The notes under the pieces: generated by a model
Database searches by the model: none
Seen by the model: only the letters and a program-made list of their open reading frames with translations
What the model was told of the DNA's origin: nothing
Assembly (NCBI GenBank): GCA_040768665.1
Contig: JAXGMN010000037.1
Location: 72,106-136,105, forward strand
Source of the DNA: JABWBD01 sp040768665
GTDB lineage: Bacteria; Planctomycetota; Planctomycetia; Pirellulales; Thermoguttaceae
Direction of reading: 5' to 3'
Length of the DNA stretch: 64,000 bases
Position numbers and translations under genes: made by a program
Shown: positions 25,745 to 34,269 of the stretch, piece after piece
How positions within the stretch are numbered: position 1 is the stretch's first letter
Layout of the letters: each line of letters starts with the position of its first letter

Positions 25745-27070
25745 GTGGCCCTTCGCTGCTGGATGATCGTCGCCCTTGTGGCCTCGGCCGCCGCGCCGGG
25801 ATGTGCCGTTCACGCGGATCGGCTTCGCGACGTCCGCGCGGAGTTCTACGCGGGCAACGTGAACACGGCCGCCGCAACGCTGGACCGCTACCTCGAGCGA
25901 GTCGGCCAAAAAGAGGCTGACGTGTTCAAGCTCGACCGCGCGATCATCGACCTCGCCGCCGGCCGCCCCGAGCAGTCCGAAGCGACGCTCCGCGAAGTCC
26001 GCGACCGCTTCGACTTTCTCGAACAGGGCGACGTCGCTGAGAAGATCCTCTCGATGGCGACCGACGACACGCAGCTTGCTTACGCCGGCGAGGACTACGA
26101 GAAGGTGCTGCTGCGGGCCTTCTTGGCTCTGTCGAACCTGATGCACGACGGCGGGGACGCCACGGCCTACGCCCTGCAGGTGTCGCAGAAGCATCAGCAG
26201 ATTATTGAGGCCGGCGGTTCCCAGCCCGAGGAAAATCCCAAACTGGCTTACAAAATGGTCGCGCTGGGCCCGTATCTGCACGGAGCGCTGGCCGAGGAGA
26301 ACCCCCTGGAGCACGATGTTGCCAGGCGCTGCCGCGAGGTCGTCTGTTCGTGGCAGCCCGACTTCCGCGATGGCAAAGGCGATCTCCAGCGGGCCCTCTA
26401 TGGCCGTCACTCCGCACCCGGCAATGGCGTGCTCTATGTCTTCGCGCTGGTCGGCAGGGGGCCTCGCAAAGAGGAGGTCGCCGAGGTGCCGACCCAGGTG
26501 GCGATGTTGATTGCCGACCGCATCATCAGCCACAACGCCCAGTACAGCCTCACGCCGACGCTTGCCCCGGTCAAGGTGCCCAAGATGGTCGCCTCGCCAA
26601 ACCGGATCCGAAATGTTCTCGTCCAAGCGGCAGACCGGCAGGCAGGTCACACGGCGACCATTACCGACGTGACGGAAATGGCGGTCCGTCAGCAAGAGGC
26701 CGTGTACCCCCAAATTCTCGCCCGCGCGGTGGTGCGGCGCGCGTTGAAGAAGGGAGCCCTCTACGCGGCCAAGGATGCAATGGACGTGAATCCCCTGGTC
26801 AGTCTCGCCTTCGACGTGGGGGGCGTGGCCTGGGAAGCGACCGAGTCGGCCGACACCCGCTGTTGGGGCCTTCTGCCGGACAAGATCCAGGTCCTGCGGC
26901 TTGAGCTGCCCGCGGGTGAACACCGTATCGGCCTGCAGGCTTCCGCCGGAGCCTCGCCGATCGGCCCCGCCTTTCACCAGACGGTTCGCATTGCCGACGG
27001 GCGCAACACCTACATGCTGGCCAATTTTCCCGATGACCGTCTTGTCGGCCAAATCCTCAGCAGCCAGTAG
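25745..27070 (+). CDS. COG3014-like lipoprotein, 441 aa
   Basis: GTG at 25745, two bases after the LpoB-like stop. The N-terminus ALRCWMIVALVASAAAPGC ends in a lipobox-like sequence, so a lipoprotein is likely. Residues about 30-150 are helical repeats of TPR character (AEFYAGNVNTAAATLDRYLE, AIIDLAAGRPEQSEATLREVRDRF). The C-terminal half has NGVLYVFALVGRGPRKEEV and a beta-rich end (QVLRLELPAGEHRIGLQASAG). This matches the COG3014 family, which is commonly encoded next to LpoB. Role in envelope or peptidoglycan synthesis is inferred from the neighbour only. Confidence 0.75.
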   Translation: MALRCWMIVALVASAAAPGCAVHADRLRDVRAEFYAGNVNTAAATLDRYLERVGQKEADVFKLDRAIIDLAAGRPEQSEATLREVRDRFDFLEQGDVAEKILSMATDDTQLAYAGEDYEKVLLRAFLALSNLMHDGGDATAYALQVSQKHQQIIEAGGSQPEENPKLAYKMVALGPYLHGALAEENPLEHDVARRCREVVCSWQPDFRDGKGDLQRALYGRHSAPGNGVLYVFALVGRGPRKEEVAEVPTQVAMLIADRIISHNAQYSLTPTLAPVKVPKMVASPNRIRNVLVQAADRQAGHTATITDVTEMAVRQQEAVYPQILARAVVRRALKKGALYAAKDAMDVNPLVSLAFDVGGVAWEATESADTRCWGLLPDKIQVLRLELPAGEHRIGLQASAGASPIGPAFHQTVRIADGRNTYMLANFPDDRLVGQILSSQ

Positions 27071-27591
27071 GCAAGCGTTGCAGCGAAGCCGGCCTCTTAA
27101 GAGCAAGTCAATACCAGCTTTGCGCCAGCGGAGGGTGTGGTGCCCAAGTTGGGATTTTCTCAGAACAGAAGGCATTTGGTGGCCACGCGCTTCTGGGTGG
27201 TTGGATCGGATGAATTGCGGGCGATGCGAGGCTTTGCGAACGCCCCGGGAGGAAGTGCCGGTGCGGACGCCAGGCGCGAGAGAATTGCTGCAAGCATAGC
27301 GGTTGCTCCGAGAGGCTGAGAACCAAATTGCCAAAGACCCGCGAAGCAGGAGGGCATGGATGCCGTTGGGCCTGCCTCGTGGACAAATATGATCATTTGT
27401 CCATGTTCCAGTATGATCGATGCGGCGGTCCCGGTCAAGAGGTTTTTCGGCCGAGGCAAAGTTTTTTTGAGTTTGGGGGGCGAGGGGACAGCCACATTGT
27501 GCTCCGAAGACTCCGCAAAATGAGCCCGTAGGCTCTAAGAAATGTCCGCGGTCGAGCCAGCCGTCTGGCCGCCCAACTAGGAGAACCGTCG
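27071..27591. other. Gene-free stretch, 521 bp, with repeat fragment D
   Basis: No supported gene. A partial copy of the 101-bp palindromic family lies near the right end. The ribosome site of the next gene is AGGAG at 27579-27583. Confidence 0.45.
27483..27537. repeat. Palindromic element of the 101-bp family, copy D (partial)
   Basis: Contains GAGGGGACAGCCACATTGTG, CTCCGAAGACTCCGCAAAAT and GAGCC, then jumps to TAGGCTCTAAG, skipping the CAGTCCCC and outer-arm segment. The left outer arm is also missing. It can no longer form the full hairpin. Confidence 0.65.
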
Positions 27592-29502
27592 ATGAACTGC
27601 GAGACGACAAGGCGAGACTTCTTGCGAGCTTCCACGGCCGCCGCAGGCGGCTCGCTCATGCTGAGCTGCCTGAACGCCGCCGAGAAACCGGCTGCCCCGG
27701 CCAGCCGGCCGGTAGCCGCTTCCGGCAAAGCGGGCGCCAGTGCCCCGCTCATCGTGATCACGCAATCGGTCTCGCGCGACGTCAACCCTCGCGCCGGCAC
27801 CTGGGTCTACATCGAAGAAGTCCTTCGGCGCGCCGGGCTTTTCTTCGATAAGCTCTCTCCTGCGGAACTGCCGACATTGGCCGTCCGGTCCGACGCGATC
27901 ATTCTGCTGGCCGGGCACCTGCGGCTGACGCCTCTTGAGCGCGAGCATCTGAAGTCGCTGGTCGAGAAGGGCAATTCACTCATCGGGATCGGCGGAACGT
28001 CCGGACTCGAGCAGGTCTTCGGTGCCGGCGCCGCAAGCCCTCTGGCGGAAGGTTGGATCAAGGTGACCGCTGAGGATCATCCCCTGACAGCCGGCCTCCG
28101 CAGCTCGCTGCACGTGTTTGGCGGCTACACCGTGAAACCCGCGTCCGCCGCCTCGCTGGCCGGCGTCGAGTGGGGCGTGCGGCGAACCGTCAAGGGCAGC
28201 GCCGTCCTGGAGAATCGGTTCGGCCGAGGTCGGGCAATCCTGCTGGGGCCCGACTTGATTTTTTCCATCGTCCACATGCAGCAAGGGGTGCCCGTCCTGC
28301 AGGACGGCAAGCCGGCGCCCGGCGAGTCGGCCCGATTGGACGACGGCATCCTGAAGGCCGAAGATGGCCTGGTCCTCGACTGGGAGCGGGACCGTTCGCC
28401 GATGCAGCCCGACGGCGAGCCGGTGTTTCTCGAACCCATCACCGACGAGTTGCGCGAGCTGATTCTCCGCGCCGTCTTCCATGCCGCGGTGCAGCAGGGG
28501 ATCGCACTGCCGATGCTCTGGTACTGGCCGCGCGGGCTGAAGGCCGTGGGCCACATCTCCCACGACAGCGACGGCAACGATCCGAAGCGAGCCGAGGCGT
28601 TGCGCGAGGTGATGAACCGCTGCGAAGTGAAGTCGACCTGGTGCATCCTTTATCCCGGCGGATATCCCAGGCCGTTTTACGACGCCCTGAAACGCGAGCA
28701 ATTCGAAGTCGCGCTGCATTACGATCCCCACACCGGCGGCGAGCAGACTTCGTGGTCCAGGGACAACTTCATTCTGCAGCACGGGTGGCTGCTGAAGGAA
28801 GCCGGTCTGGACCGCATCGAGAGCAACAAGAACCATTACACGCGATGGGAAAACCGGCTCGACTTCCTTCGCTGGTGCGAACAACTCGGCATCGAATCCG
28901 ACCAGACCCGCGGCCCGAGCAAGAAAGGAACGATCGGTTTCCCGCTGGGCGGCTCGCAACCCTATTTCCCCCTGGACGACGAGTCCGATCCGCCCCGCTT
29001 CCTCGACGTGCTCGAGGTCAACATGCTCACGCAAGACCTCGTCGTTGTCTGTCCGGGCGAATACGGCAGGCAGCTTCTCGACGCGGTGCTGCGGCATCAC
29101 GGCGTGGCGCATTTTCTCTTTCACCCCAACCACATCCTCAAGCCGGGCGTAGCCGACGCGCTTTGCGACCTCGTCGACTATGGCCGATCGCAGGGAATCG
29201 AGTGGTGGACCAGCCGGCAGATCTGCCGGTGGGAGAAGCAGCGGCGGGCCGTCGCGGCGAGACTCGACGACGACGGCGCACTCACGCTCCGCACGGTGGA
29301 GCCGCTCCCCGGGGCCACGCTCCTGGTGCTCAGCCCGCCGAAGACCCCGCGGCCGTTGAGTCTCAACGGTCGACCGGTGCCGAGCGAGCGCTGGACCGTG
29401 CACGGCTTCGAATTCGAGGCGGTAACCGCGGACCTGGAAGGGGAAGTCACCCTGCGCTGCTCTTCGCCTCGCGCAAGTGACGGCAGCCAAGGCGTGGGGT
29501 AG
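27592..29502 (+). CDS. Tat-exported protein with glutamine-amidotransferase-like and polysaccharide-deacetylase-like domains, 636 aa
   Basis: Starts MNCETTRRDFLRASTAAAGG, a twin-arginine signal. Residues about 50-245 look like a ThuA/class-I amidotransferase-like fold (PLIVITQSVSRDVNPRAGTW, DAIILLAGHLRLTP, GNSLIGIGGTSGLE, HPLTAGLRSSLHVFGGYTV). From about residue 300 a NodB-like deacetylase barrel follows: AVGHISHDSDGNDPKRAEAL, where His and Asp of SHDSD are candidate metal ligands, then VKSTWCILYPGG, FEVALHYDPHTGG, and HFLFHPNHILKPG. A short beta domain ends the protein. Substrate is probably a carbohydrate, by family. The catalytic set is not fully canonical, so activity is unproven. Confidence 0.7.
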   Translation: MNCETTRRDFLRASTAAAGGSLMLSCLNAAEKPAAPASRPVAASGKAGASAPLIVITQSVSRDVNPRAGTWVYIEEVLRRAGLFFDKLSPAELPTLAVRSDAIILLAGHLRLTPLEREHLKSLVEKGNSLIGIGGTSGLEQVFGAGAASPLAEGWIKVTAEDHPLTAGLRSSLHVFGGYTVKPASAASLAGVEWGVRRTVKGSAVLENRFGRGRAILLGPDLIFSIVHMQQGVPVLQDGKPAPGESARLDDGILKAEDGLVLDWERDRSPMQPDGEPVFLEPITDELRELILRAVFHAAVQQGIALPMLWYWPRGLKAVGHISHDSDGNDPKRAEALREVMNRCEVKSTWCILYPGGYPRPFYDALKREQFEVALHYDPHTGGEQTSWSRDNFILQHGWLLKEAGLDRIESNKNHYTRWENRLDFLRWCEQLGIESDQTRGPSKKGTIGFPLGGSQPYFPLDDESDPPRFLDVLEVNMLTQDLVVVCPGEYGRQLLDAVLRHHGVAHFLFHPNHILKPGVADALCDLVDYGRSQGIEWWTSRQICRWEKQRRAVAARLDDDGALTLRTVEPLPGATLLVLSPPKTPRPLSLNGRPVPSERWTVHGFEFEAVTADLEGEVTLRCSSPRASDGSQGVG

Positions 29503-29586
29503 ATGAGATTTGCCCGCATATCACCCCCGGCTGCTGGGAAGCAGCCGCGGGTGATTGCAATCGTAAACCACGGCCGCGCGGCCTTC

Positions 29587-30831
29587 CTAGAACGTCAGGT
29601 ATCCGTCGATTCCAAATACCGTGTTATCTTCGAAGTCGAATTCGTCGGTCGGGCACCATTGCTGCCGGATCTCGAGGCGGAGAACGAGATTGGGAACCGG
29701 CTTGTAGTTCAGGCCGAGGGTCACTTCGTTGAACGAGACACCGTCGGTCTTCCACCATTCCACCCGCATACCGGCATCCAACCGGCAGTTGATATGGTAG
29801 AACAGGTACTGGTTGATGCCGATCTCGTCGTCGGCAACGCCGGGAACGTGTCGGTTGTCAAGATCGATGAAGCCGTTGCTGGAAACGAGATCGCTCTGCA
29901 ATACGTAATGCCACCGGTCGTTGAGTTCCCAGTCGAATACCAGGCTGTGCGAATAGCCCTCTCCGCGCCAACCGAGGTCGCCGGCCGTCGAGATGTAGGT
30001 CATCGTCAGGTCGTCAATCAATTCGTACGAGAACCCTCCCAGCCAGTTGCTCCCGCCGTCGAGTTGCTCAAAGCCGGTGTCCCACCCGGCAGTCCACCCG
30101 GCATGAAGCGTGAGACGATCCGACGCGCTATACGAGGCCAAAGCACCGGTATGGGTGAACGGCTCACTGTTGTACATCGTCAGGGCATGGCTGTAGAAGA
30201 AGTTGCCCGGTGCGCCGACGACTTCGTAGCCGATCAGCGTGAAGAAGTGGCCGATCTTCACCGAAAGATTATCGATCGCGACCTCACCGTAAAGCTGCGG
30301 GATGGCCCAGGAATAGGCGCCATGATCGAAGCCGTTGAAGAAGTCCCAACTGCCTGGCGGATTTCCAAACGCCTGCGTGTCGGCCCCGTCAATGCCGTAA
30401 ACGATGTCGGCGCGGTAGCCGATGTCGAAACCCTTCTCGCCGTCTGCCCGGTTCTCGATCCACAGCCAGGTCTGATGCAGATTGAGCTTCCCGGGGCGAT
30501 CGTTAAACAGGCCGGTTGAACCGTCATGATAGCCGGCCTGCTTCCAGCCGCCGATCCGAAACTCGCACTCCTCGGGAAAAAGAGTCCACGCTTTCGGACC
30601 CTCGCATTCATCTTCCTCTTTCCCCTCCGGCGTCTCCTCTTCTGCCGATGTCTGGGCTGGGGATTCGTCGGCCGGCCTCGCCGGCACATCCGTCAAATTC
30701 TCCGGATTCTGATAGCCATACGCGCTGGAATAGTAATAGCTGCCATCTTGTGCCGTCGCACCGGCCACCAACAGCATACCCGCGGCCGCCCCGACCAGGC
30801 AGGCAACGCGCTCCCATCGACGCACGAACAT
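29587..30831 (-). CDS. Outer-membrane beta-barrel porin (BBP2/OmpL-like), 414 aa
   Basis: ATG at 30831 has GGAGGG six bases upstream. Residues 1-28 are a signal peptide ending VAGATAQ. An acidic Pro/Glu linker follows (SAEEETPEGKEEDECEG). From residue 85 the sequence alternates aromatic and polar residues in beta-strand fashion (FRIGGWKQAGYHDGSTGLFND, GFDIGYRADIVYGID, DIGYRA, SIGHFFTLIGYEVVGAPGNFFYSHAL) and ends in DGYLTF with a terminal Phe, as outer-membrane barrels do. It matches the putative beta-barrel porin-2 family, which is abundant in planctomycetes. Substrate unknown. It is divergent from the peroxiredoxin-kinase gene. Confidence 0.85.
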   Translation of the reverse strand: MFVRRWERVACLVGAAAGMLLVAGATAQDGSYYYSSAYGYQNPENLTDVPARPADESPAQTSAEEETPEGKEEDECEGPKAWTLFPEECEFRIGGWKQAGYHDGSTGLFNDRPGKLNLHQTWLWIENRADGEKGFDIGYRADIVYGIDGADTQAFGNPPGSWDFFNGFDHGAYSWAIPQLYGEVAIDNLSVKIGHFFTLIGYEVVGAPGNFFYSHALTMYNSEPFTHTGALASYSASDRLTLHAGWTAGWDTGFEQLDGGSNWLGGFSYELIDDLTMTYISTAGDLGWRGEGYSHSLVFDWELNDRWHYVLQSDLVSSNGFIDLDNRHVPGVADDEIGINQYLFYHINCRLDAGMRVEWWKTDGVSFNEVTLGLNYKPVPNLVLRLEIRQQWCPTDEFDFEDNTVFGIDGYLTF

Positions 30832-31356
30832 GGTACACCCTCCAATACACGTATTGCGCCAGGTGAAGTCGACGCTCGACTGGACCCGGTAGGTTTCGCC
30901 CCGGTTTCCGGCCCGTGACCAGTTCGGCCGAGCCATCCACGCCACAGGACAACCGGCCGGGTGCACCACGCCCGCATCCGCTGCTGGTCCTGAGCAACAA
31001 ATCCAGAATCCTCATCGGCCCCCCACCGGCAAAACCTGAACCGAACTCCTTGTATAAGCAGTCGTTATGGACATCGCGAAAAATGCAATCGAGTCGGCTT
31101 TGCCACCGCGAGAGAGTTTTCCGAACAGGCAAATCTGACTGCTTCCGGCGCAGCGACCGTCCGGGGAAGTTGTCGTCAGTACTGCCGGCCGTCCGCCCCA
31201 CTCTGCCGGTCTTTTTTGCTCCCGGGCGATTGCCTATCATGATGGTTTGTCTCGGAGCCGTTCGCGCGGGCGGTCTATGTCTCGGCCGCTTGAAAGGCAC
31301 CGGCGAAAAGACCGCTCCCAAAGCTCCGGTTCAGCTCCCGTTCCGTCCCTCCAGCC
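30832..31356. other. Gene-free divergent region, 525 bp
   Basis: Separates the porin (minus) from the peroxiredoxin-kinase gene (plus), so it should carry both promoters. I see no clear operator, riboswitch or palindromic repeat in it. Confidence 0.4.
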
Positions 31357-32799
31357 ATGCCATCCGCAAAGATCGGTGAGCCTGCCCCTGACTTCGCGAT
31401 GCCCTGCGTCTGCACGGGCGATGATGCGGTCGTTACGATTCGACGGAGCGACTATGCCGGCCGCTGGCTGATTCTCGTCTTCTACCCGCGCGATTTCTCC
31501 TTCGTCTGCCCGACGGAACTGACGGCGTTCAGCGCCCGTATGCCGGACTTCAAGGCTCGCGGCTGCGACCTGCTGGGCATCAGCGTTGATTCCGTCGATC
31601 TGCATCGGGAGTGGCTGTCCGCCCCGGTCGAGGCGGGAGGACTTGGCCCGCTGCAGTTTCCGCTCGCCTCCGATTCCGACGGCGCGACGGCCCGCGCGTA
31701 CAATGTCTGGGTCGACCAGAAGAAAATCTCGTCGCGAGGCCTGTTCATCATCGATCCCGCGGGCGTCCTGCAGTACTCGGTCGTGCACAACCTGAGCGTC
31801 GGTCGAAATCCGGACGAGGTTTTCCGCGTTCTCGACGCCTTGCGGAGCGGAGGACTCTGCCCGGTGAGTTGGACGGCGGCCGACGGCACGATCGACCCGG
31901 AGCGAGAACTGCGCCCAGGTCGAGTCCTCGGGCACTATCGCATTCTCCGGAGACTCGGCAGCGGGACGTTCGGCGCCGTGTTTGCGGCGAGGGATCTGCA
32001 CCTCGAACGCACCGTGGCTTTGAAAGTCCTGAAACGCAGTATCGTCGAGTCACGGAAATCGCTGCTGAAGGAGGCACGTGCTGCGGCAAGGCTCAATCAC
32101 CCTCATGTCTGCACGATCTACGCCGTGGAAGAGGAAGACGGGCTGCCGGTGGTCGCCATGGAATACCTCGACGGCGAACCGCTTTCGGAGGTGATCGCCG
32201 GTCTCGACCGCGATCGTGCGATGCGACTCGCCGCCCAGATCGCCTCGGCCTTGGCGGCCGCCCACGCAGCGGGCGTCGTGCACGGCGATCTGAAGCCCGC
32301 AAACGTCATCGTAACCAGGCAGGGGATCGCGAAAGTCCTCGACTTCGGACTGGCCCTGGCCGAGAAGCCCGCAAGCATCACACCGGGCGACCAGACGATC
32401 GCCGCGGCAGCCCTGGAGGTCCTGGCAGACGCCGCGTTGGACGCGACGATCGAACACGCCGAACCGGCGGCACGCAAGCCGTCCGGCATTCAAGGTACTC
32501 CCGCCTACATGTCTCCCGAGCAGGCTTCCGGCCTCGTCCCCACGGCCGCGAGCGATGTCTTCTCCTTCGGGCTCGTGCTGCTGGAAATGCTGACCGGCCG
32601 GCGGGCCCTCGCCGATCGGTTGATTATCGACCTGCTGTGGAAACTGCAGAGCGAGGAACTGGGACCGAGACTGGTGGCGAAAGTCGACGGACCCGATCGT
32701 GAACTACTGCTCGCGATGCTTGCCCGCGACTCGACCCTCCGCCCGGTGATCCGCGACGTTGTCCTTCAGTTGGCGGCGCTGGCGAGCGCAGGAGAATAA
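31357..32799 (+). CDS. Peroxiredoxin-Ser/Thr protein kinase fusion, 480 aa
   Basis: Residues 1-170 are a 2-Cys peroxiredoxin (AhpC/TSA): GEPAPDFAMPCVCTGD, then FYPRDFSFVCPTELTAF with peroxidatic Cys51, and Cys168 in SGGLCPVSW as likely resolving residue. From residue 190 a complete protein kinase follows without a break: RVLGHYRILRRLGSGTFGAVF (Gly loop 201-206), VALKVL with Lys223, Glu239, VVHGDLKPANVIV with catalytic Asp311 and Asn316, DFGLA at 329-333, and GTPAYMSPEQASG. The catalytic loop is HGD rather than HRD, and the activation segment has an insert of about 45 residues. There is no membrane helix, so it is cytosolic. The fusion suggests that peroxide oxidation of the N-terminal domain controls phosphorylation, an inference. 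Both domain calls are firm. Confidence 0.92.
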   Translation: MPSAKIGEPAPDFAMPCVCTGDDAVVTIRRSDYAGRWLILVFYPRDFSFVCPTELTAFSARMPDFKARGCDLLGISVDSVDLHREWLSAPVEAGGLGPLQFPLASDSDGATARAYNVWVDQKKISSRGLFIIDPAGVLQYSVVHNLSVGRNPDEVFRVLDALRSGGLCPVSWTAADGTIDPERELRPGRVLGHYRILRRLGSGTFGAVFAARDLHLERTVALKVLKRSIVESRKSLLKEARAAARLNHPHVCTIYAVEEEDGLPVVAMEYLDGEPLSEVIAGLDRDRAMRLAAQIASALAAAHAAGVVHGDLKPANVIVTRQGIAKVLDFGLALAEKPASITPGDQTIAAAALEVLADAALDATIEHAEPAARKPSGIQGTPAYMSPEQASGLVPTAASDVFSFGLVLLEMLTGRRALADRLIIDLLWKLQSEELGPRLVAKVDGPDRELLLAMLARDSTLRPVIRDVVLQLAALASAGE

Positions 32800-32838
32800 T
32801 GGTCGCGGGGTCTCGTCCGCACCAGGAGATCCTCACAG

Positions 32839-33046
32839 TGTAAACGCCACCACCGACCCTGCGTCGGCGGGGCGATGTTTGGCAACTACAAACTGCACCC
32901 TGCCTGGCGGTTGCGTGATTTCGCGTTTGCCGCTCGGCCCGTAGGGGCCGAGCGGCAAGACGCGAAATCACGCAACGGATGTTTATGCAGCGTTTGTAGT
33001 TGCCAAACATCGCCCCACCGGGATAAACCCGGTGGTGGCGTTTACA
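32839..33046. repeat. 208-bp near-complete palindrome
   Basis: TGTAAACGCCACCACC at the left end pairs with GGTGGTGGCGTTTACA at the right. The arms continue with GGGGCGATGTTTGGCAACTA, a diverged patch, TTGCGTGATTTCGCG, and GCCGCTCGGCCC around a 4-base centre near 32942. Each arm also has its own small hairpin (CCGAC-CCTGC-GTCGG on the left, CCGGG-ATAAA-CCCGG on the right). It fills the space between the convergent kinase and MscS genes. Confidence 0.85.
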
Positions 33047-33069
33047 GTTTGAGGAAACCGATTGGCGAC

Positions 33070-34179
33070 TCAGCCGCCGGTATGACCTTGTCGCTCAGTT
33101 CGCTCGACAAACAGCTTCTGCGTGGGATACGCGAACTCGACCCCTTCCGCGGCGAACTTCTCGAACAGGGCCAGGTTGATCGTCTGTTGCACGTCCATGT
33201 AGACGTTGTAGTCCGGCACCCGAACGTAATAGACAGTTTCGAAGATCACGGCAAAATCGCCGAACTCCTTCAGGTGCGAACGGTCGAACCGCGTGTTTTC
33301 CCGGGCTTCGACAATCGCGCGGATCATCTGGGGGATGTCCGCCAGTTTGGATGCCGGGGTATCGTAGACTACGCCCACGGTGAAAACGATGCGACGTTCC
33401 TGCATCCGCTTGAAGTTGCGGATGCGGCTCTGCAACAGATCGGTGTTGGCGAAGATCAACTGCTCGCCGGACAGCGCCCGAACGCGCGTCGTCTTCAAGC
33501 CGATCTTCTCGACCGTTCCCATCTCGCTGCCGACGATGATGAAGTCACCCATCACAAAGGGCTTGTCCAACACGATGCTGAGCGAGGCGAACAGATCGCC
33601 GAGAATGTTCTGCGCGGCCAGGGCCACGGCGATGCCACCCACCCCAAGGCCGGCGACCAGCGCGGTCACATCCACGCCCATGTTGTCCAGCGCCAGCAGG
33701 ACCACGACCGACCAGAGAATCAGGTTCCCCACCAGGCTCATCGCCGCGACGGTCGTGGCCAGCGCCGGATCGCTTTCGCGACGCCGGCTCATGTAGTTCT
33801 CGATCGAAAACCTGAGCAGTTTGCTCCCCCACAAGGCCGCCTGCAGCAGCAGGGCCAGGATAGCGGCCGTTTGCACGATGTCGCGCGCCCTCTCAGGCAG
33901 CTCGAGCACCGTCGACCCGGCGTAGATTGCCACCACCAGGAGAAACCAGCCTCTGGTGGCCTGCATCGCTTGCGCGATGCCATCGTCCCAGGCGGCGGTT
34001 GTTGCCTCCGTGATCCGTTGGACTCGCCGTCGGACGAACCCGGCGACAATCCTCAGCAACACGAGCGCCAGCAAGGCAACGCCCACGGCCACAAGCCAGC
34101 GAATCGCGGAATTGCCCCAAAACGGATAGTTCAGCCATGGCAATTGGTCGGCCCAGTCGAAGTATCGCTCAAGCGTCAT
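33070..34179 (-). CDS. Mechanosensitive channel of the MscS family, 369 aa
   Basis: Several N-terminal helices are followed by the pore-lining helix DVTALVAGLGVGGIAVALAAQ, with the Gly/Ala pattern of MscS TM3, and then NILGDLFASLSIVLDKPF, the conserved cytoplasmic beta-domain entry. The beta-domain (DFIIVGSEMGTVEKIGLKTTRVRALSGEQLIFANTDLL) and the alpha/beta C-terminal domain (RRIVFTVGVVYDTP) are complete. Length 369 fits a medium-size family member. The channel opens under membrane tension in osmotic downshift. No operon partner. Confidence 0.93.
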   Translation of the reverse strand: MTLERYFDWADQLPWLNYPFWGNSAIRWLVAVGVALLALVLLRIVAGFVRRRVQRITEATTAAWDDGIAQAMQATRGWFLLVVAIYAGSTVLELPERARDIVQTAAILALLLQAALWGSKLLRFSIENYMSRRRESDPALATTVAAMSLVGNLILWSVVVLLALDNMGVDVTALVAGLGVGGIAVALAAQNILGDLFASLSIVLDKPFVMGDFIIVGSEMGTVEKIGLKTTRVRALSGEQLIFANTDLLQSRIRNFKRMQERRIVFTVGVVYDTPASKLADIPQMIRAIVEARENTRFDRSHLKEFGDFAVIFETVYYVRVPDYNVYMDVQQTINLALFEKFAAEGVEFAYPTQKLFVERTERQGHTGG

Positions 34180-34269
34180 CGCTCAGTCTGTCCTTGTGTC
34201 TCAGCAGCCGGGATCGGTTTTCTGGGGAGGGGGGAGAATCGATTCGCATAGGCTGGCCCATCGACCTTC

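Noticed and set aside
32875..34251. 458-codon plus-strand frame opposite the MscS gene
   Set aside because: Runs through the 208-bp palindrome and is antisense to a clear MscS channel.
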